DNA of 64,000 nucleotides from Melampsora larici-populina 98AG31 (GCF_000204055.1 NW_006768793.1:401983-465982), one strand, 5' to 3'. Numbered from the stretch's first letter, positions 33,869 through 46,124 are shown. The notes: generated by a model not told the origin, from the letters alone. Translations and numbers: made by a program.

Positions 33869-35640
33869 TCTCTGGGTGATTCAAAGTTTGCAGGTCAAAC
33901 ATCAGATATTGTCAGCTTTTACATATCTTGAGTTGATAAGAAGGATTGAGAAAATTACGTTTTTTGAGAAATTTTGAAGACTTTTTGAAGCAGAAGATTT
34001 GCTTGGCTGATCTTTATCCTGAGATGAAAGGTAATCACACATATCAGAATGCAACACCATATGTAAGTAGATGAAAGATACCAAGGTATGGTACCAAGGG
34101 AAGAAGGGCTACCTAGACTCTTAGCAGGTTTGGATTCTTAGAAAATGGATCAGAGAAGATCTGCACAACCAAAGGTGAGTTGATAGTGAGGACCCAATGC
34201 AATATGTTATGCAAATGATGGAATATGGATTATGAGAGATTGGATTGTGCTATACGGATAGCTATGTGGAGGATACTGTTCAAATCTTTGTGATGAGAGG
34301 AGTGAGATGACAAACAGCAACAATGTAGCCACTTCTTATACCCCTTCAGTGGACCCCATCTTTTTTATTTGAAACATGACTGGAAACACAATTTGAAGCA
34401 ATTTGACAAGAGATTTTTGTGTTTGAAGGGACTGTCCCATCATCATAAAATAGTGAGACAGGTGGACCTGGAACCTCCAAAACAGGGTCTAGACATTTTT
34501 CACAAAGCTTATAAGCAGATTTTCCTATTGAATGTTCTGTGGCAAAGATTTGACAAGTAAATCAGTTTTCTTTATGCAAATGTTTCAAAGACAGGCCAGT
34601 TGCACTACCACAGACATGGTTCAGTGTGGAAATGCTGAGACAGAAGTGCAGCACAGTGTTACAGGGCAGGTTACATGCAGAGTAGCTTTATAATTTGTTG
34701 GGAAATTTCACAAAGGGATAGCACTGCTCATCCAGTTACATTATCCAATTTTGTATAACTTGTATGTAATTAATGATTCTGCCACAATCTCAATTCAATG
34801 GCTTAACTAGTACAGTTACATTAGAGCTATGGTAGTGTGATAACTGGTAAGAGCAAATGGTCCTATAAAGCTGTAAAAAACATTGCAAGACACCTGATTC
34901 CCCCTAAATGTGCTCAATTATATACATCCAACAAAATCACTCACCAACGCATATGAACATGAAAAGAGATGTGAAAAAACAAAAGAAAGGAGAGGTCAAT
35001 TTTTTAACCCTAATATGCTTCACAGAACTGAGGATTTTTTCTCCTAGAGGCACTTCCTTGAACATGCAGGTTGAGATCAACCTCTCAATAGTTATCAAAT
35101 CCAGACCCCCTCAACTGGCTAAACAAACATCAGCTGCTGCAAGAAAGTGCACTCATGTTGAGCCAATGCCCTAAAGCAGAACAGGTAGTCCCAAGCCTTC
35201 AGTGTGACTATTGGGGACCTGGTGTGGTTTGCCTACAAAGAAGGAAATTTGATATTCACGTGATCATGATGTAAACAATTGGGATGATAATGAACTCAGG
35301 ACTTACCCACCACCATTGAAGTCCTTTGCTTGGATCACAAAGATTGTATTCCAGTTCTTCCATACAAAAAAACCCTTGATTAAGATATTCTTCAATCTGT
35401 TGATCATTACCCAGGTCCATGTTTTCCCCATCATCATCACTATAAATTGTGAAAATTTCTCAAGTTGAGGGCTTTCCTGTGGATGATTTTGATTGATAAT
35501 CCTTGAATAATCTATTGAACACTGTTTTAGCCTGGATGTAAGTTTGTGAGGCCTTCTCAAAAACTTCAGTTGAAATGCCAGGTGCAGGACAGTTGCCAGT
35601 GTAAGAATATAAAATGAAAATGAAAATAAAAAGACGGTGT
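33645..35640 (-). repeat. Repeat unit P, main part
   Basis: A direct repeat of 50001-51485 and 51905-51948 (unit Q), with long identical stretches such as 33690-34490 against 50050-50850. P has about 490 bp (roughly 34519-35010) that Q lacks, and Q has about 410 bp (51500-51910) that P lacks. Both units contain minus-strand exon-like frames of unknown function. P ends at 35640-35641 in TA, the insertion site of Tc1-like element II, and continues beyond it at 48618. Confidence 0.8.
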
Positions 35641-36750
35641 ACAGCCGTTCTTGAAAAGGTTGCTTTTCAATTTTTTTTTTTAGGCGGTTGAGGGCCGTTA
35701 GGGTCAGATTTTACTGGTTTTGTCTGTACATGTCACCAGTAACCGCAGGATCTGTTGGATCTGATATGTCATCTCAGCTCTATCCCACTCCACCACTTGG
35801 TTGGCTCCCTTTTTTCTCTCAATCTCCAGCTTCTCTTTGCTTTCTCAAGGCCTTACTGTTCTTCAAGATGGGTCAAGAAGCCTGGACTCCAAACCAGCAT
35901 TCAAATGCCTTTGGTCGCATACCATTTCATTCCCAAACTAGCCAATTGTCAGCTACTTCAACCACCCCAAGCTGACAAGCTCCTTCCAACCAAAGCAGCT
36001 CAGCAATCGAAGCCAACATGGACAACAATAACAAGATTGAGATTGCAGATCCTAGCCGAGATTGTTTGATAAATCAACACTCAAACCTTCATCAACAAAT
36101 CCATATTGATCCATCCCATCGCAATTTGAATTGATGTCTCAATCCAACAGCAACCCATTTGGCATCAGGTCAAGAAAGAAGTATGTTCATATCTTCTTCA
36201 CGCTGGTCATAATCAGATTTTGTTTGTTCCAACTGACAATGATATCATTTTATTCATTCATCCAGATGCAGCTCACTTGATCTATGAGGCGCGCGAAATC
36301 CGCTGTGAGAGCTTTGTACAGGCAGCAGCACAGGGCCGTGATAACTTTTGGAATGGTGAGCTGATCTTTCTTTCAAACCGTGTCTGTTTGTTGAATGAGC
36401 ACTCACTCATTGTGTTTCATGTACAGATCCTTGTGATCCCATGTTCTACCCTTGAGAGGAACCTGTTTGCAGCACTGGAAGCTTCAGCAGTGCTCTGGCC
36501 AACCCTCAACAATGTGGAGCTAGTGCGACCTACCACCCTACATGCGGCCTCCTTCAATTCGGATTGGGACGTCTTACTGCCCCTTCACCACCTCCGGAGC
36601 TTTGATTCACGCCCAATCAACATTCCACCGAGTCACAAGTCAAGATGGTGACTCTTCGAGTGTTTCATGAGGCATATTTTTGGGGTCCAAAAGATAGGAA
36701 TCGTACATTGACTCAAAGAGCTTCATCTAGAAGAGTCATCGAAAAGCCGG

Positions 36751-38372
36751 GGTGGTAATCAAAAGTATTCAAGAGACAAATACACAATTCATTTTTAGTT
36801 TTATTTTTTTATTTTATTCATTTCATTTTATCTTATTATTTTGTCATTTTATTTTATCATATTTCATTTTATTTCATTTTATTTTTATATGTTACATGTT
36901 GATTTTTGAGTGTAATGGTTATGTGTAGGGGGTGTAGTGTAAAATGAAGCCAAAAGTCGAAATTATGGGTTTAGAACTTATGTGTAGTTGAGTGATATAT
37001 GGGCTATGAGGAGTATACAGGTTTCAAGGTGGAATTTCGAATTTTATGGGTTTTATCAGTTATGTTTACAGCTGTGTATGGGTTTAATGAGTTATGTAGA
37101 GGAATCATGGTTTTGAAGTATGGGTTTAAATAAGGCTAAATTTCGAAAATCCAACAACTCAGACAGATGGTGGTAAACTGGGGTGGTGGTAAACTGGGGT
37201 GGTAAACTGAAAAAGCAAGCAGGGATCACTTTGAAAGATAGATTTATGGGATTATCAAACAACAGCATTGGCAAATTAAACATTACATATGAAAAGGGTG
37301 GATTTGAAACTCGAAAATCACTTTCAAAATCATAAAAAGTGCTATTTTCAATCATACAACTTTGATTTTAGGGTACCACAGCATCTTATCAGCCTAGAAA
37401 TAAGTTGGGGAGGGTTATATTTTCGCATATGAACATGAAAAATCAATTATAAACCATATACATCATCATCAGTGGTAATATCAGGTGGTAAACTGGGTAA
37501 ATTCAATTTCGAGTATTTTCACATAAAATCGAATTTCATTTTAAGGGTACAACCAATAGAGTTAGAGTTTAGCTTGGCTGAGCAAAGTTGTAGAGCGGAA
37601 GCAGGCATTTTTTTCTGTCTATTCAGATTTTTGATACAGTCCCTATTTCTCATCTTTCTTCAGGTTTTAAGGGTAAATTGGCGGATTTTTCAGTTTTTGT
37701 GGTAAACAGCTCAGTTTTAATGATAAATGTGTGCTTGAAAATTTGTGAATGATACATGTGGGTGTGTTGAAGATGTTTATCAATTTTAATTTGGGGGTTG
37801 TTCAATGAATTGTGTGTGAAAAAGTTGTTTGAAGGTGGATTTCGAGTTTGAGGGGTGTTTTTGTCTTACTTTCTTTTTTTGGGTGTGTTTCAATTTTGAT
37901 ATAGTCAAGTGTCTCTTTTCCTCCCCTTTGGGAGCCTTTTAGTTAGCAAAAATTATTATTAGAATTTAGAATAAAGCTTTGTATCTTTTTATTATTATTA
38001 TCTGGGTAAACAACTAATGAAAGTTGGGATTTTATAATATTAGACCCTTTATTCACTTTTAATAATTTCTTGTTGAGTTGAAAGCTCATTTGCTCATTTG
38101 GAAGGTGCCTGAGTGCGCCTAGATTGTGCTACTTTTGAAGTTATTATCCTCTTTTAGCCTGGTTCTTATTAATCCAAAGACTTGTAGGTCTTAAATTTAA
38201 TTCATCAGTAATCAAAGTCCCTGTTTAAGAAGGGCATTTCTTTCTTTGTTTGAAGTCTTTCAATTCACCATCTCAAGACTCATTTCTCTTTTGATTGTGT
38301 GTGTTGTTGATTTGGTCTTCATTCTTCCCCTTCTTGGCTCTGCTTTCAGCTGTGTACTGAAAGAGTTCTACA
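36751..38372. mobile_element. LTR-like insertion (possible solo LTR), 1.6 kb, CCGG duplicated
   Basis: Element I has AAAAGCCGGTATGG uninterrupted (reverse complement near 33255). Here the left side ends AAAAGCCGG (36750) and the right side resumes CCGGTATGG (38373), so CCGG is duplicated. The insert is AT-rich and has no coding capacity, no TIRs and no poly-A tail. It includes GGTGGTAAACTGG tandem words (37167-37210), an ATTTTATTTTATT tract (36800-36890) and an AATAAAG signal followed by T-rich sequence (37968-37990). Size and composition fit a solo LTR, but the expected TG...CA ends are not clean at the left. Confidence 0.6.
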
Positions 38373-38485
38373 CCGGTATGGAAGTGTGATAAAACTGAAA
38401 AGAACGACACTGGACCCAAGCACTACATAAAGTTCGACTTGAATCATTCATCTCCTCAAGTGGTCATAGATTTGATGGTGGAATC

Positions 38486-39182
38486 ATAAAACTAAAGGCA
38501 CGGCCATGTTTCTCGGCAAAACTAGGTTAAACCCTTAGGCCCTTGATAAGTCTTATTCTTAGGCACTTAATTTTCCTGTCCCAGCCGTTTCCCATCACCC
38601 TCTCCTTGCCACCTTGCTTATTTTAACCAACAACTTATCGTTATCTCTCCTTCGATTCTTGCCTCCCAGGCCTGTGATTTCCACATCCCCTGATGTCTTG
38701 GTTTTAACTTGCATTCATCCTGTCACACAACCAGTTTCAATATTAATATCTTCGGTTATCAAGATCAGTCCTTTTACTTGATCAAAATCAATCTATTCAA
38801 TCAATATTAAGATCATTCCTGTTGCTCAATCAAATTAAATAGCTTGTGGTTCAATTCTGAAATCCATTGTAAATTTAAAAGCCACAGAAGATATCAATTG
38901 GTTCTAGACTAGATGAAAGCCTAACAAGGATTGGAAGCAATTTTCATTTTCAGATGCTCAAATTACATTTAATCACATCACTAATCAACTTGACCACAAA
39001 GTGGTTAAAAGGTACCTTGTGAAGATTGGTCACAATTTTGAATGAGATACAATTATCAGAAGAAGTGACACACCGTTGGAATTTACTGCGATTCAATTCT
39101 ATTATCATCGTTGGATCTCCTATTTCAGCTTTGACTCAATCAATAACAGCTTCAACTATTTTTGGATCCAATACGTTGCAAT
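38486..39182. other. Helitron 5' interior, no gene recognised
   Basis: AT-rich, with frames broken by stops. A plus-strand stretch at about 38925-39040 (KDWKQFSFSDAQITFNHITN in pieces) is protein-like but not recognised. It may be another captured fragment. Confidence 0.3.
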
Positions 39183-39479
39183 CATAATATTGAACTGATC
39201 CATGATGGTCATTCTATCTATTTCTTTGATGATCTTGATGCCCTACCTCGCTAATGGACTGGTACCAATCGAGAAAACATTGGAGAACTTTTGATTGATT
39301 TCTTTAGATTTTTCGCCTCTACGTTTTGGTACACGCATGATGTGGTCAGTATCAGATCAATTGGTGGTCTGCTCTCTAAACATAAAGGAGGGATACAATA
39401 CATCATCGAAGAGGCTGGGGCTGTTAATGGTGGTCGCAGTCCTTATGCCAAAGTTGACCTGAATCGGCTTTGTATTGAG
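39183..39479 (+). pseudogene. Cid1/TUT-type poly(A) RNA polymerase, PAP-associated domain fragment
   Basis: The frame reads HNIELIHDGHSIYFFDDLD, then a TAA at 39252-39254, then WTGTNRENIGELLIDFFRFF, THDVVSIRSIGGLLSKH and VDLNRLCIE, followed by a GTGAGC donor at 39480. GTN-x(5)-(E/L)LL-x-(D/E)FF is the PAP-associated signature of non-canonical poly(A)/poly(U) polymerases. In the intact family this exon follows the catalytic domain; here it lies upstream of it. The stop codon and missing neighbours make it non-functional. Confidence 0.8.
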
Positions 39480-39597
39480 GTGAGCAGTCTGTAATCCCTG
39501 GACCTTTCACCCCTACCATACTCATACTCACACTCGCACGAATCATCTTTGTTGGTCTATACGACTTAGGATCCATTTCAGATCAATTGTACCTGAA

Positions 39598-42264
39598 ATG
39601 GAACATTTGGCCAGCGATGATCGACAACAGTTGCGAAGCAGACGTGATGGAAAGGATGATTCGGATGAAGTGAGCAGAAAAGTAAGAGAATCAATTAGCT
39701 TGAATCGTGATTTGGCAAATGTGACAGGTTCTGGAGGAGATATGTCATTAGATGTAGCATTAGTCGAACAATTATTAAGTTCACTTCAAAATACAAAAGA
39801 AAGGATGAAAGAGTTACAAAATGAGTATAATGCGATGCAAAGGGCATCAAGAACAGCTCATGAAGGATTTAGTCTTGCGAGAGAAGAATACGATCGAGAA
39901 GTATCTGCACATCAAGAAGCTGAAAACAGGATGAGAGAATTGAATTACCATTTGGTTCCATCGGTTAGTTATCTTTTATCATCTACTCATGCGTTGGCCA
40001 ACTTTATCTAATTCAATTTAATCATCTTTCTTTGCTAGCATCTGGTTTGGCTCTGAGGAATCCGGATATAGACCTCTGTTGTCTAATCGATCATACTGAA
40101 GAAAAACCGTCCTCTCCCAAACCATCACCCAATGCTGAAGATCAGTCTGCTCCATCTGACCCTTTAGAAACCCAAGAACCTACAGAACCTCAAGAACCTC
40201 AAGAACCCAAACCTACTACAAAACCTGCCAAGCAAACTCCTGCAGAAATGGTTCTCATCCTTGGTAAACTGATTCAAGAAGGTAAACCCAACTTCTCATC
40301 ATCTGCATGATTCACACTCCAGCTCAAACTCATCTCCGATATCTCAAACTCCGGTTTCAGAAACTTCTTTCATGGTCAAAATGCTACCCAAGGCACGAAT
40401 TCCAATCATTAAACTTTTGTTGCCTCCTTCGGCTGGCCAACCCTTTGGGTTATCATGTGATATCGGATTTGAGAGCCAATTGGCGCTTGAAAACACTCGT
40501 TTGTTACTCACCTATTCTATCGTTGATCCTTGGATGAGAACTATTGTCTTGTTTTGTGCGTAACTTGGCCTATTTGAGATATTGTTTTCTCAAACACTAA
40601 TTCTTCATCTCCTCTCAGTGAAAGTTTGGACAAAACGGAGAAGGATCAACAATCCTTATCTTGGTACACTAAGTTCGTATGGCTATGTACTATTAGTAAT
40701 TTATTACCTTGTCAATGGTCGCAAGGAAGCAGTATTACCATACGTCCTCAAGACCTAGAAAGTCACCTTGGAACCAAAGCATTTACACATGTGTTTCCTT
40801 ACAGATTGATTAGATGTAATGATTTGTGAATTGTGTGAGGAAAGACAAGAAGGAGTATTGATGGCACCACCTTCCAGTACTGGATGACGAAATTCAGCAC
40901 CCAACCCTAAATCACCCTCATCTGCCTCTCAATCTCCTCACATCAACGATTTCCAGTCTTCCCAGCTTGGAAATGGGGACTGGATCCCAAGAGTCAGGTC
41001 TCGCTCCAACATCAAGTAAGGCCGACTTGGACGTCTATACATTTACCCAAACCTTGTAGACTGATTTTTTTTCTTGCCTGGTGCTCATGGGGGTTACCTC
41101 AGTTCAATCGTTGGCCCTTACAGCCTCTACTGGAATATCAAATGATCCACTTGAAGAGGATGAAGATGATTTCCAACAACAACTTCTTTTACAATAACAA
41201 CAGGGACAGCATCAAGCCACAATGAGACATGCTGCCGCGATCTCAGTGCCGACGTATCCACCGCTCACAGCTAGACTAATGCAAGATCATGTATATCGAC
41301 AAGCTACTACCTCGACTGACGTGAGACCACAGTACCCTCCTGAATCGCTTGCTTCCGAACCGGCACCTCTTGATTGAGATTTAGATTGGCAACATCATCC
41401 ACATCTTCATCATGATTCAATCAACTACCTTGTCAATGAAATCCATCAACTTCAATTGAGGCAACAACTTCAACAGCAACAGTAACAGCAACAACTGCTA
41501 CTTCAACAACAACAACTGGAAGAGAATGATAAACTGAATGAAAGTACATCTCTCAAGCCTGCGGACAGCACAGATACCACACCGTTGACTGACAGCCATA
41601 CCCCTAATGGGAATGGATTAATTATTTCCATCAGTTCTTCCAATCCGGAGGGAGTAGTAGTTCAAGTAGTGGTGTACAGTCAACGTCATCCACAAATACT
41701 CAAAGAATGATATATGAGACCAAGCCAAATTATGCACATGAGTTTGATCATCACCATTATCCATACCCCGCTTCAACACCGACATCTGCTACTACCATCA
41801 TGCCTGATTTCTCAAATTTGCCTATCTCAACACCTATCCAATTTCGAAATTTCTCTACTACTAGTGGAACGGCTGGAAATACAAATGGAATCGGCAATGG
41901 CAATTGGAATGGGAATGGATGGGGAAGAGAAAAAGGGAAATCCGTAGAAAATGGTGAGAAGGAAGCAGTAGGGAAGAAAGCAGCCAAATCAGAAGGAAAT
42001 GATTTAGAAGAAGAACAAGTGGAAGGGGAAGCAGAAGAATTACCTTCGAAGATTGTATTTGGAGCTGTAGAAGTGACTACAAGTACAGATTCATCAAATC
42101 TTAATATGACTAATGGGAATCATTCAAATGATTCAAATCATCACAATCATCATAACAATAACAACCATAATCAGAATCATAATCATCATAAAAGGAAAGA
42201 AAGAGTCAAAGCTTTAGCTACTGTTTTAAGGAGTAAAAGAGTGACTGGTGCTGAAGGAATGTAG
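39598..42264 (+). pseudogene. Cid1/TUT-type poly(A) RNA polymerase, N-terminal, catalytic and C-terminal tail pieces
   Basis: Exon 39598-39963 encodes a coiled-coil region (VEQLLSSLQNTKERMKELQN). Exon 40039-40281 has the catalytic DxD in SGLALRNPDIDLCCLI. Exon 40361-40555 has MVKMLPKARIPIIKL and the third Asp in LSCDIGFE. Exon 40619-40758 has LKVWTKRRRINNPYLGTLSS and then a TAG at 40756-40758. The PAP-associated domain is missing here. The family's downstream motif ICELCEERQEGVLMAPPSS follows directly (about 40815-40875). The tail (41100-42264) is Gln/His/Asn rich with several stops and ends in an open 185-aa stretch (41707-42264). The junction 39963/40039 is out of frame by one base near the GS motif. 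Confidence 0.8.
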
Positions 42265-43619
42265 GAATGAAGGAATGAAGGAAATCAATTGGTTATGAAG
42301 AGAAGTTTGAAATGAAAAACAAAGAAGGGAAATTTTGGAAATCATTTTAATTTTTTTTTTAATGAAAACTTTTTTTAGAGGGATTTTTACTGATTCTTAG
42401 TCTTTCCCTTTCAATACTTAACTCACTTACCTAAGTTATATGTATTTGGTTTTTGGTTATATTTTTTGTAGAAGTACATGAAGATTTGATTTGACTTTCT
42501 GGATCTTTAATTTTTTTACAAATCATTAAAAGAAGTATTAAAGAAGAAGAAGACAATAGAAGAAGAAGATAGAAGCAAATATTCAAAAGGAAATCATTTG
42601 ACAAGAAAATCATTTGAAACAAAAAAAGAGTTGATATCAATGGTTTGGCATTGCATTGATTGTGCAACATCAAAATTGGCTTCATCTGGGCTGCACAATA
42701 CACTTTATTAACTCCTGGATTTTATAAATAAGGCTGTCAAGCTTGAAAATTACAGTTATGTGCCCGCCACCAAGATTTGTGATCATTCAAAACCCAAATC
42801 TGGCATGAACATTATCTGCTTGGATTATTTGATTGAATTGCCTGATGTTGGATGTGTTTTCTTGCAAATCCCCAGACTAAAGAATGAACTTTTACTTCTA
42901 AATTGGTCAAAGACCTTGAATCGCACAAACTTCAATGGTATGTTGCAAATGAACTCACAACAATTGATCACAAGTCCTATATACATCTTTTCTACAGATC
43001 AAATATGACTCATCCATTTCAGGTAGTACATGTCCCCACACCTGGGATTAGTAATCATTGGGTTTGGAACAGGCCCCTGCCCAGCTGCTCCGGAACTTGA
43101 ATGATTACGTAAACCACTTGGAGGGGGCTGTACATTGGAAATTAGGTCTATTATGGACATAATTCTATGCTATCAATTTATCCTTCTTATAATACTGGCC
43201 ACAGAGGTTAAAAAGACTTTGTCTCACAAGAGACTGGTCCACCACAGTATACATCCTTATGTCTGTAAGGTTATAATTATATTTACTTATGTACGGTGTG
43301 GAGAGGGCCCCTGAAGGGGGAGTAGAGGTCTAGGTTTTTAAACTGCTGACCTCACACCCCTCAGAGGTGAGACCAGAACATCAGGAGACTTGAGCTTCTC
43401 AGCTAAGGCAGGAAACCTCAAAAAGTTCTAAGATCTGGACCTCTCTAAAAGAGTCTAATGAGTTGAGATAGGAAAGCTGTCATGAGGAAGATTGTGGAGT
43501 GAGAGAGCTGGAGAGTGTGGTGTTACAAGTGGAGGTGAAGATTTAGCCCTCTACTCAACCCACACTCACACTGTGGGAATCAATTAGTCTCAGACCTGAT
43601 TGAAGAGAGTCACAGTGAC
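42265..43619. other. Helitron interior, unassigned
   Basis: AT-rich, with purine- and pyrimidine-rich tracts (42280-42640). A plus-strand frame at 42903-43020 (HKLQWYVANELTTIDHKSYI) looks like an exon ending before GTAGTACATG, but I do not recognise it. Nothing else was supported. Confidence 0.3.
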
Positions 43620-44013
43620 CAACGGTGGCTTGCTAAGCTAAGCTAAGGATTTTTGCCACCTTGGCTTAGCTTAGCTAGAAGCCGCTAAGGAAAAATCCGC
43701 TAACGCTAATCTTAGCGGATTTCCGCTAATGCTAAGCCATTAGCTTAGCAGGCGTAAACTGACACCCACTAAGCCAATTAATTGGCCGCTAAACTGCTAT
43801 TAGCGGCTTAGCGGCCCTTTTTTGCACTTAAAACATGTATTTTTTTTGATAGCTAAGCTCCTGGCTTAGCTTAGCGCACACCCGCTAAAGGAAAAATCAA
43901 AATTTGGTTAGCTTAGCTTGAGTGCGCTAAGGATTTAGCGCTAGCTTAGTGACAAAACATCGCTAAGCTAATGCACCGCTAAGCGCTAACTTAGCTTAGC
44001 CGTGCCACCGTTG
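43620..44013. mobile_element. hAT-like MITE packed with GCTAA/TTAGC words
   Basis: The 394-bp element starts CAACGGTGGC and ends GCCACCGTTG (10-bp perfect TIR). CAGTGAC flanks both sides (43613-43619 and 44014-44020), extendable to 8 bp with one mismatch. I counted about 16 GCTAA and 14 TTAGC pentamers in under 400 bp, on both strands throughout, giving enormous self-complementarity. No coding capacity. Target length and subterminal short repeats fit hAT-type non-autonomous elements. Confidence 0.85.
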
Positions 44014-44020
44014 CAGTGAC

Positions 44021-45060
44021 TGTGTTTGAAACTTTTTTCAATTGCAGGTTTCATTTGCCTTAGGTTTGCCATATGTTTGCTGATTCCCCTGCAGTCAGAA
44101 TATCCCACATTCAGGATCCGCTTCATCAGCTCTCAGATCTAAACATAGATATCAACAATCTGCTTGGCTATCTGCTCAATTTGATATCCTTTCCTATCAG
44201 TCACCCCAGGGATCATTGTCAGTTTTGGATTCATGGGTTCAACAAGATTGAGTTGTGAGTATTGGAAAAAATGGAATGATGGATTGACTCGGTTCAGTGA
44301 TCCCCAGAGCTATAACATAAGGTTCAAGCATGTGTATCTGGAATACACTGACTTGAGGGGAATCAGCAAACATATGGCAAACCTAACGCAAACAAAACCC
44401 TTGATTGAAGAAAGTCAGAAACCTGGTCACCACGACTCTCTTCAATTGGGTTTAAGACCAATTGGTTCCTGAAGTTTCAGATTGTCATAAGCCTCTGTAT
44501 TGGGCCTGTCACACACTTTGGCATTTGTGACACCATGCAATACCTGAAACAATACATGTCCTTAACTGAAATGGAATGTTGGTACTGTCTCAGGCTTTGG
44601 GAACACATGTAATTTCAAATTAAGAACTTTTCAAGCTGAAATTTCTTTGATCAATGGCTCAATGCATTGAAGCACAATTACATTCTAAGCCATGTACCTG
44701 AACATCCTTTTCAATGTCCTGTGTTCCATATGCCACAATTTTGTAGGTTGCACTTTCAAAAAACATGTCAATGAACTTGCAAAGTTCACATGTCAAATAT
44801 TGAAATAAAAGATGTGGTCATTAGTGTTATAGACCAACATGCAATTATATTTGATTTTGTTTCTCAGACAATTGATGTGGAAATATCATATTCCAAAGAT
44901 GGATATGATCATACACATTAGGGTGCTCCTGCTTTTGGAGATGTCAAACCCCACCTGGTGGTATACTTTACTTTCAATTAGCATGCATTCTTGCTCACAT
45001 TGGGTAGCTATGATAACATAGGAAACAGTCAAAAGCCACATTGTTCTCAGAGCTCAAAAT
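44021..45060. other. Helitron 3' interior, unassigned
   Basis: A plus-strand frame at 44233-44472 (YWKKWNDGLTRFSDPQSYNI) is protein-like but unrecognised. The remainder is AT-rich. The 3' terminal hairpin and CTAG follow at 45061-45087. Confidence 0.3.
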
Positions 45061-46124
45061 GGCGGCGCCCGCCGCCCAATTAGCTAGTCTCTCAACAAAG
45101 TACAAACCAATCTTGGTACCTATCTCAGCAACGTATCTCATCCCCAGTCAGTTTCTTGGCTTGGTGTCAGTCTTACACCAAAGTCCTTCTTCCGCAATCC
45201 AAAGTACAATCTCCGCGAAATCATTGAATGGAATCAATTCAAAAACTTATCTGACCATAACACTCAACCAAGCTCCGCTGGTCTTCTTGTTCAGATGGCG
45301 AATCCAGATCTTGATGTTGCTTCTGAACGTAGGAAAGAGAAAGTTGATAGTCACATCAGCTCATGGAATACTCGACAAGCCGTTGTCAATAATCAGCCTA
45401 GTGGTTCAGCAACCGCTGAATTGACTGCATCTGAAAATTTACTGTTGAATGTCACTATCAAGTTAAAAAATATTCTTACCAAGAATGGATCTGAACAATG
45501 CCGATTCAGAGATCCTCAAGAGTCTAAGAAATGGTGTCATATGACTCCTCGCAAGATCAAAATATGGGTTGATGCAATTGTAAGTTATATCTTGTTAAGA
45601 TCGCTTTGGTCACAGTTGTGCTGATGAGACTCCAAAATCCTCAGATACTAGCTCGTCAAGAAGATCGCACCGATGTTGATTTATGGACTCCTCCTAAGTT
45701 ACCAGCTTTCAAGACCTTCCTCAATGGACAGCTTCCTCCAGGGTATCTCGAGTTTCCAGACAATCCCCCACCGGTCGGATTCATGGCTGCTGCTCCTGCA
45801 CCTCTGCCACAACAACCAATCCCATCAGCTACCCCAGCTCAACTACACAATGACCGTATCTATCAACACAAATACTCTGGAGATATGGAAGACTTTCTCA
45901 ATTATGCTGAATTTCCTGAAAGTGATCATACTTTGAGGACAAGGTTAAGCAATGCTCATTACACTCGTTGGAGTGAGCTCAAGCCAAGTGATGATATGAA
46001 CAGTCAAGAATTAAAAGTGATTGGCATAGCTCGAGGTGATGCAAACCATCTCCTTGCAAGTGCAGTTTGGTACAAGGAATTTTTACTTGCAAAGCTTGCA
46101 AAGATTGATGCGCAACAGCTTTGA

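Larger units (their letters stand above)
38484..45087 (+). mobile_element. Non-autonomous Helitron carrying fragments of a poly(A) polymerase gene
   Basis: The insert begins TC (38484) after host A and ends CTAG (45084-45087) before host T. Seven bases upstream of CTAG is a perfect GC hairpin GGCGGCGCCCGCCGCC (45061-45076). The empty site is present in element I (GGTGGAA joined directly to TCTCTCAA), so there is no target duplication and insertion was between A and T. All four are defining Helitron features. There is no Rep or helicase inside. The content is a scrambled Cid1-like nucleotidyltransferase gene (39.18-42.27 kb), unassigned sequence, and a hAT-like MITE (43620-44013) that itself has a target duplication. 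Confidence 0.9.
35868..46124 (+). pseudogene. Accessory gene of the Tc1-like element, interrupted by two insertions
   Basis: Unrecognised protein conserved in at least two copies of the element. A possible start is the ATG at 35868 (MGQEAWTPNQHSNAFGRIPF). Exon-like pieces follow at 36272-36354 (DAAHLIYEAREIRCESF), 36423-36750 (VFHEAYFWGPKDRNRTLTQR), 38373-38485 (FDLNHSSPQVVIDLMVES), 45088-45580 (LREIIEWNQFKNLSDH; KKWCHMTPRKIKIWVDAI) and 45606-46124 (Pro-rich, then LNYAEFPESDHTL and LAKLAKIDAQQL). The same TGA codons at about 36450 and 36605 occur in the element I copy, so they may be intronic or inherited from a dead source. The step between 45580 and 45606 needs a frameshift or a very short intron. 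Function unknown; a DNA-binding or regulatory partner of the transposase is a guess. Confidence 0.6.

Noticed and set aside
39183..42264. Calling the poly(A) polymerase pieces a functional host gene
   Set aside because: The PAP-associated domain is out of order, stops occur at 39252 and 40756 and in the tail, one splice junction is out of frame, and the segment lies inside a Helitron.
45041..45424. 127-aa frame and its twin on the other copy (32812-33123)
   Set aside because: They are in the wrong frame; the accessory protein is in the frame giving LREIIEWNQFKNLSDH, conserved in both copies.
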